NCBI GenBank assembly: GCA_903866425.1
Contig: CAIPNN010000230.1
Location: forward strand, 1-7,132
Direction of reading: 5' to 3'
Length of the DNA stretch: 7,132 nucleotides
Origin: an uncultured Actinomycetes bacterium
GTDB lineage: Bacteria; Actinomycetota; Thermoleophilia; Miltoncostaeales; Miltoncostaeaceae
The notes under the pieces were generated by a model. The model was not told the DNA's origin, made no database searches, and saw only the letters and a list, made by a program, of their open reading frames with translations. Position numbers and translations under genes: made by a program. Positions within the stretch are counted from its first letter, which is position 1, and every line of letters starts with the position of its first letter. Positions 5,690 to 7,132 of the stretch are shown here, piece after piece.

Positions 5690-7089
5690 CGAACGGCGAC
5701 GGCAGTGCCGTCGGCACGGCCGAGCAGACCCTCGTCAATGGGGTCGGCCGACAGCAACAGCGTGCCTGCCGCAGGGGTGTGCCCCACTGCAACCGTGGCC
5801 GCCGTGAAGGCACGCGCCACCGGGGCGTTGCGCAGCCATGCCATGAGATACGGGTATGGGTCGACGCTGTCGCCGTCGCCCGGGTGGATCTCGAAGTGCA
5901 GGTGCGGGGGCGTGGTGATGGCGTCGCCGCTATTGCCTACGAACCCGATGACCTGTCCGGCGCGAACGCGCAGGCCGTCGGTGACGCCCGGCGCAAAGGC
6001 CGACAAGTGGGCGTAGTAGTAGGCGGTACCGCGATCGTCGGTGAGCCACAGGCGATTTCCGCCGAGACGATTGACGCCCACCTTCGACAGCGTTCCATCG
6101 GCCACCGCCACCAGCGGGGTACCGGAGGCCGCAAACACGTCGGTGCCGTGGTGCCATCCGGTGTCGGCGCGCGGATTGCCGTAGTCAGCCGAGAAGTCGT
6201 TTGATGTCCCGCCCACCACGGGGAATACGTACCCCTCCGAGGTGGGAGTGGCCGCGACGGTCGGTGGAATCTGGCGCGGCAGGCCAAGGCCGGACCCGGG
6301 CACCACCGTGCTCGGTACCACCGTGCTGGGCACCACCGGGGTCGGGGCCACCGGCAGCGACCGTCGAGGCGGGGTCGTCGTGGTGGGCACAGGCGAGTCG
6401 GCGCCATCGGCAGGCATCGCGGCGCCGGGATCGCTCGGCGCGCTGCCCGGATCGGGCGATGGTGAATCAGGGATGGGGTCGCCCGCCGAGGCCTCGAGGT
6501 GCCCCAGCACAACCTGCGTGCCAGGCGCCAGCCCCGATGCCGGGTCAGTCACCTCAATCCGGAGTGCATTGGCCGTCACCATGCTGCCGTCCACCAGCTG
6601 CTCGACCACGGTGAGCGTCCCGATGCCGGCGATGTCAACCGGCCGCCCCGGCTGCTCGTCAACGGCCTGACCGTCAACGGTGATGTCGGCCGACCAGGCG
6701 GCCACCCCGGCCAGAGTCCCCTGGTCGCTGATGTCGGACCGCACGCCGATGTGCAGGGAATTGACGATGACGCGTCCGCCGAACAGCCGCACGCCGCGGG
6801 CATCGGCCTCACCCTCCGCAAGCCCACCGGATCCGCGCGGCGCGGCACCCACGTTCACCGACACGGTGCCGCCCGCAGCAACGGCGCCCGAGGGGGTGGC
6901 GCGCGCCGAGCGCACGGGGTTGCGTGGCCCCGCCGTGGCCGTGGCCAGGCTTCCGGCCGGGAGGATGGCGCCAATGCCGCGCGAGACCGGATCAGACGTG
7001 GGCGCGGCGGCTGCACCGGCAACAGCGAGGGCGCCAAGGCAGGCCCCGGCGATGATCCCGCGAAGTGCAGCTGGTACGTGATGCCTCAC
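5686..7089 (-). CDS. Secreted M23-family (LytM-like) metallopeptidase with N-terminal beta domain
   Basis: M23 enzymes are zinc endopeptidases that cut peptidoglycan cross-links outside the cell; some family members are inactive activators. Counting from the GTG start (467 residues), residues 1-29 form a Sec-type signal peptide: R2-H-H, a hydrophobic stretch at 12-26, and a run of Ala before P30. Residues about 73-200 look like an all-beta domain with E-Q-L-V and T-A-N-A-L-R-I motifs. Residues about 201-287 are a Pro/Ser/Thr linker with V-V-P-S-T repeats. The M23 domain spans about 288-420, with H313-x3-D317, H361 in Y-A-H-L, and H396-L-H398. All zinc and catalytic residues are present, so it is probably active. 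A 47-residue tail follows. An alternative TTG start at 7125 would add 12 residues, but it coincides with a likely -35 box and has no ribosome binding site visible in the 7 bases before it. The gene is convergent with the suf block and is probably not functionally linked to it. Confidence 0.9.
   Translation of the reverse strand: MRHHVPAALRGIIAGACLGALAVAGAAAAPTSDPVSRGIGAILPAGSLATATAGPRNPVRSARATPSGAVAAGGTVSVNVGAAPRGSGGLAEGEADARGVRLFGGRVIVNSLHIGVRSDISDQGTLAGVAAWSADITVDGQAVDEQPGRPVDIAGIGTLTVVEQLVDGSMVTANALRIEVTDPASGLAPGTQVVLGHLEASAGDPIPDSPSPDPGSAPSDPGAAMPADGADSPVPTTTTPPRRSLPVAPTPVVPSTVVPSTVVPGSGLGLPRQIPPTVAATPTSEGYVFPVVGGTSNDFSADYGNPRADTGWHHGTDVFAASGTPLVAVADGTLSKVGVNRLGGNRLWLTDDRGTAYYYAHLSAFAPGVTDGLRVRAGQVIGFVGNSGDAITTPPHLHFEIHPGDGDSVDPYPYLMAWLRNAPVARAFTAATVAVGHTPAAGTLLLSADPIDEGLLGRADGTAVAVR
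5697..5713. terminator. Short GC hairpin at the convergent gene end, possible terminator
   Basis: CGACGGC-AGT-GCCGTCG is a perfect 7-bp inverted repeat with a 3-nt loop, starting 8 nt past the stop of the membrane protein and lying inside the last codons of the peptidase gene. It is the first good hairpin after the suf transcript's last stop. No T-run follows on either strand, so it is not a classical intrinsic terminator. It could be a U-less terminator, as has been proposed for actinobacteria, or a chance product of GC-rich coding sequence. Confidence 0.3.
6299..6343 (-). repeat. 15-bp tandem repeat, about three units, in the peptidase linker
   Basis: On the + strand the units read GGCACCACCGTGCTC, GGTACCACCGTGCTG and GGCACCACCGGGGTC, followed by a decayed partial unit. 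In the peptidase frame each unit encodes five residues of the V-V-P-S-T type in the Pro/Thr-rich linker. The period of 15 keeps the frame, so copy-number changes would only lengthen or shorten the linker. Confidence 0.7.
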
Positions 7090-7096
7090 GCCGGTG

Positions 7097-7125
7097 ATTG
7101 TCGTGATGGCCCCGGACGGGGTCAA
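7097..7125 (-). promoter_or_regulatory. Candidate promoter of the M23 peptidase gene, probably leaderless
   Basis: On the - strand, TTGACC (7125-7120, 5 of 6 matching the -35 consensus) is followed after 17 bp by GACAAT (7102-7097, 4 of 6 matching the -10 consensus). Transcription would then begin about 7 nt further on, at or next to the GTG at 7089. No ribosome binding site is visible before that GTG, which agrees with a leaderless message. This is a reading by eye; GC-rich genomes also produce chance matches. Confidence 0.45.
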
Positions 7126-7132
7126 CGCGAAA

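Noticed and set aside
5779..6670. + strand open frames (141, 137 and 142 codons) opposite the peptidase gene
   Set aside because: The - strand carries a full signal peptide and an M23 active site. The + strand peptides are Pro/Arg/Ser-rich noise without ribosome binding sites or family motifs.
7030..7089. Possible lipoprotein signal peptide in the M23 protein (Cys17 in A-G-A-C)
   Set aside because: A lipobox normally has Leu or a similar residue at -3 and Gly/Ala/Ser at -1. Here -3 is Ala, and the hydrophobic stretch continues well past the Cys to an Ala-rich cleavage site, so a Sec-type signal peptide is more likely.
1..7132. Search for an undescribed defence, mobile or toxin-antitoxin system
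   Set aside because: All coding space is explained by suf genes, one membrane protein and one M23 peptidase. I saw no recombinase, phage-like, CRISPR, tRNA or direct-repeat boundary signals, and no change in base composition.

Overview
The window is high-GC (roughly two thirds G+C by eye), densely packed bacterial DNA. It carries most of a SUF iron-sulfur cluster assembly operon on the + strand, facing a cell-wall peptidase gene on the - strand. The gene order (sufB end, sufD, Rieske ferredoxin, sufC, sufS, sufU, sufT/DUF59) is the one known from Actinomycetota. GTG and TTG starts, a probable leaderless promoter and a DUF6159-like protein fit that phylum. My best inference is an actinobacterial lineage outside the best-studied genera, possibly a deep-branching one such as Thermoleophilia or Acidimicrobiia, but the sequence does not prove the class.

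Layout. Positions 1-26 hold the last codons of sufB. They are followed by sufD (19-1242, TTG start), a small Rieske [2Fe-2S] protein (1239-1583), sufC (1604-2368, GTG start), sufS (2376-3623), sufU (3623-4072), a DUF59/SufT protein (4074-4388), an A-type Fe-S carrier (4381-4821) and a six-helix membrane protein (4835-5689). Every junction overlaps or leaves at most 20 bp, so the block is probably one transcript with translational coupling. On the opposite strand, 5686-7089 encodes a secreted M23 (LytM-like) metallopeptidase. Its stop codon interlocks with that of the membrane protein in a CTAG tetranucleotide. A candidate promoter for it sits at the right edge (7097-7125).

How the genes work together. 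SufS takes sulfur from cysteine. SufU, a zinc-dependent sulfurtransferase, accepts that sulfur and passes it to the SufB-SufC-SufD scaffold, where the SufC ATPase drives cluster assembly. The A-type carrier and SufT act in maturation or delivery to client proteins. The Rieske protein may be a client or an electron carrier for the process; its role is unknown. The last gene of the block, a membrane protein, has no established link to Fe-S work and may only be riding on the transcript.

The SUF core is conventional. The less ordinary points are the embedded Rieske ferredoxin, a charged N-terminal extension on the A-type carrier, the trailing membrane protein, the interlocked convergent stops, and the domain architecture and leaderless-looking start of the M23 protein. 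I found no RNA genes, insertion sequences, CRISPR arrays, attachment sites or clear signs of horizontal transfer. No stretch over about 50 bp is free of genes.
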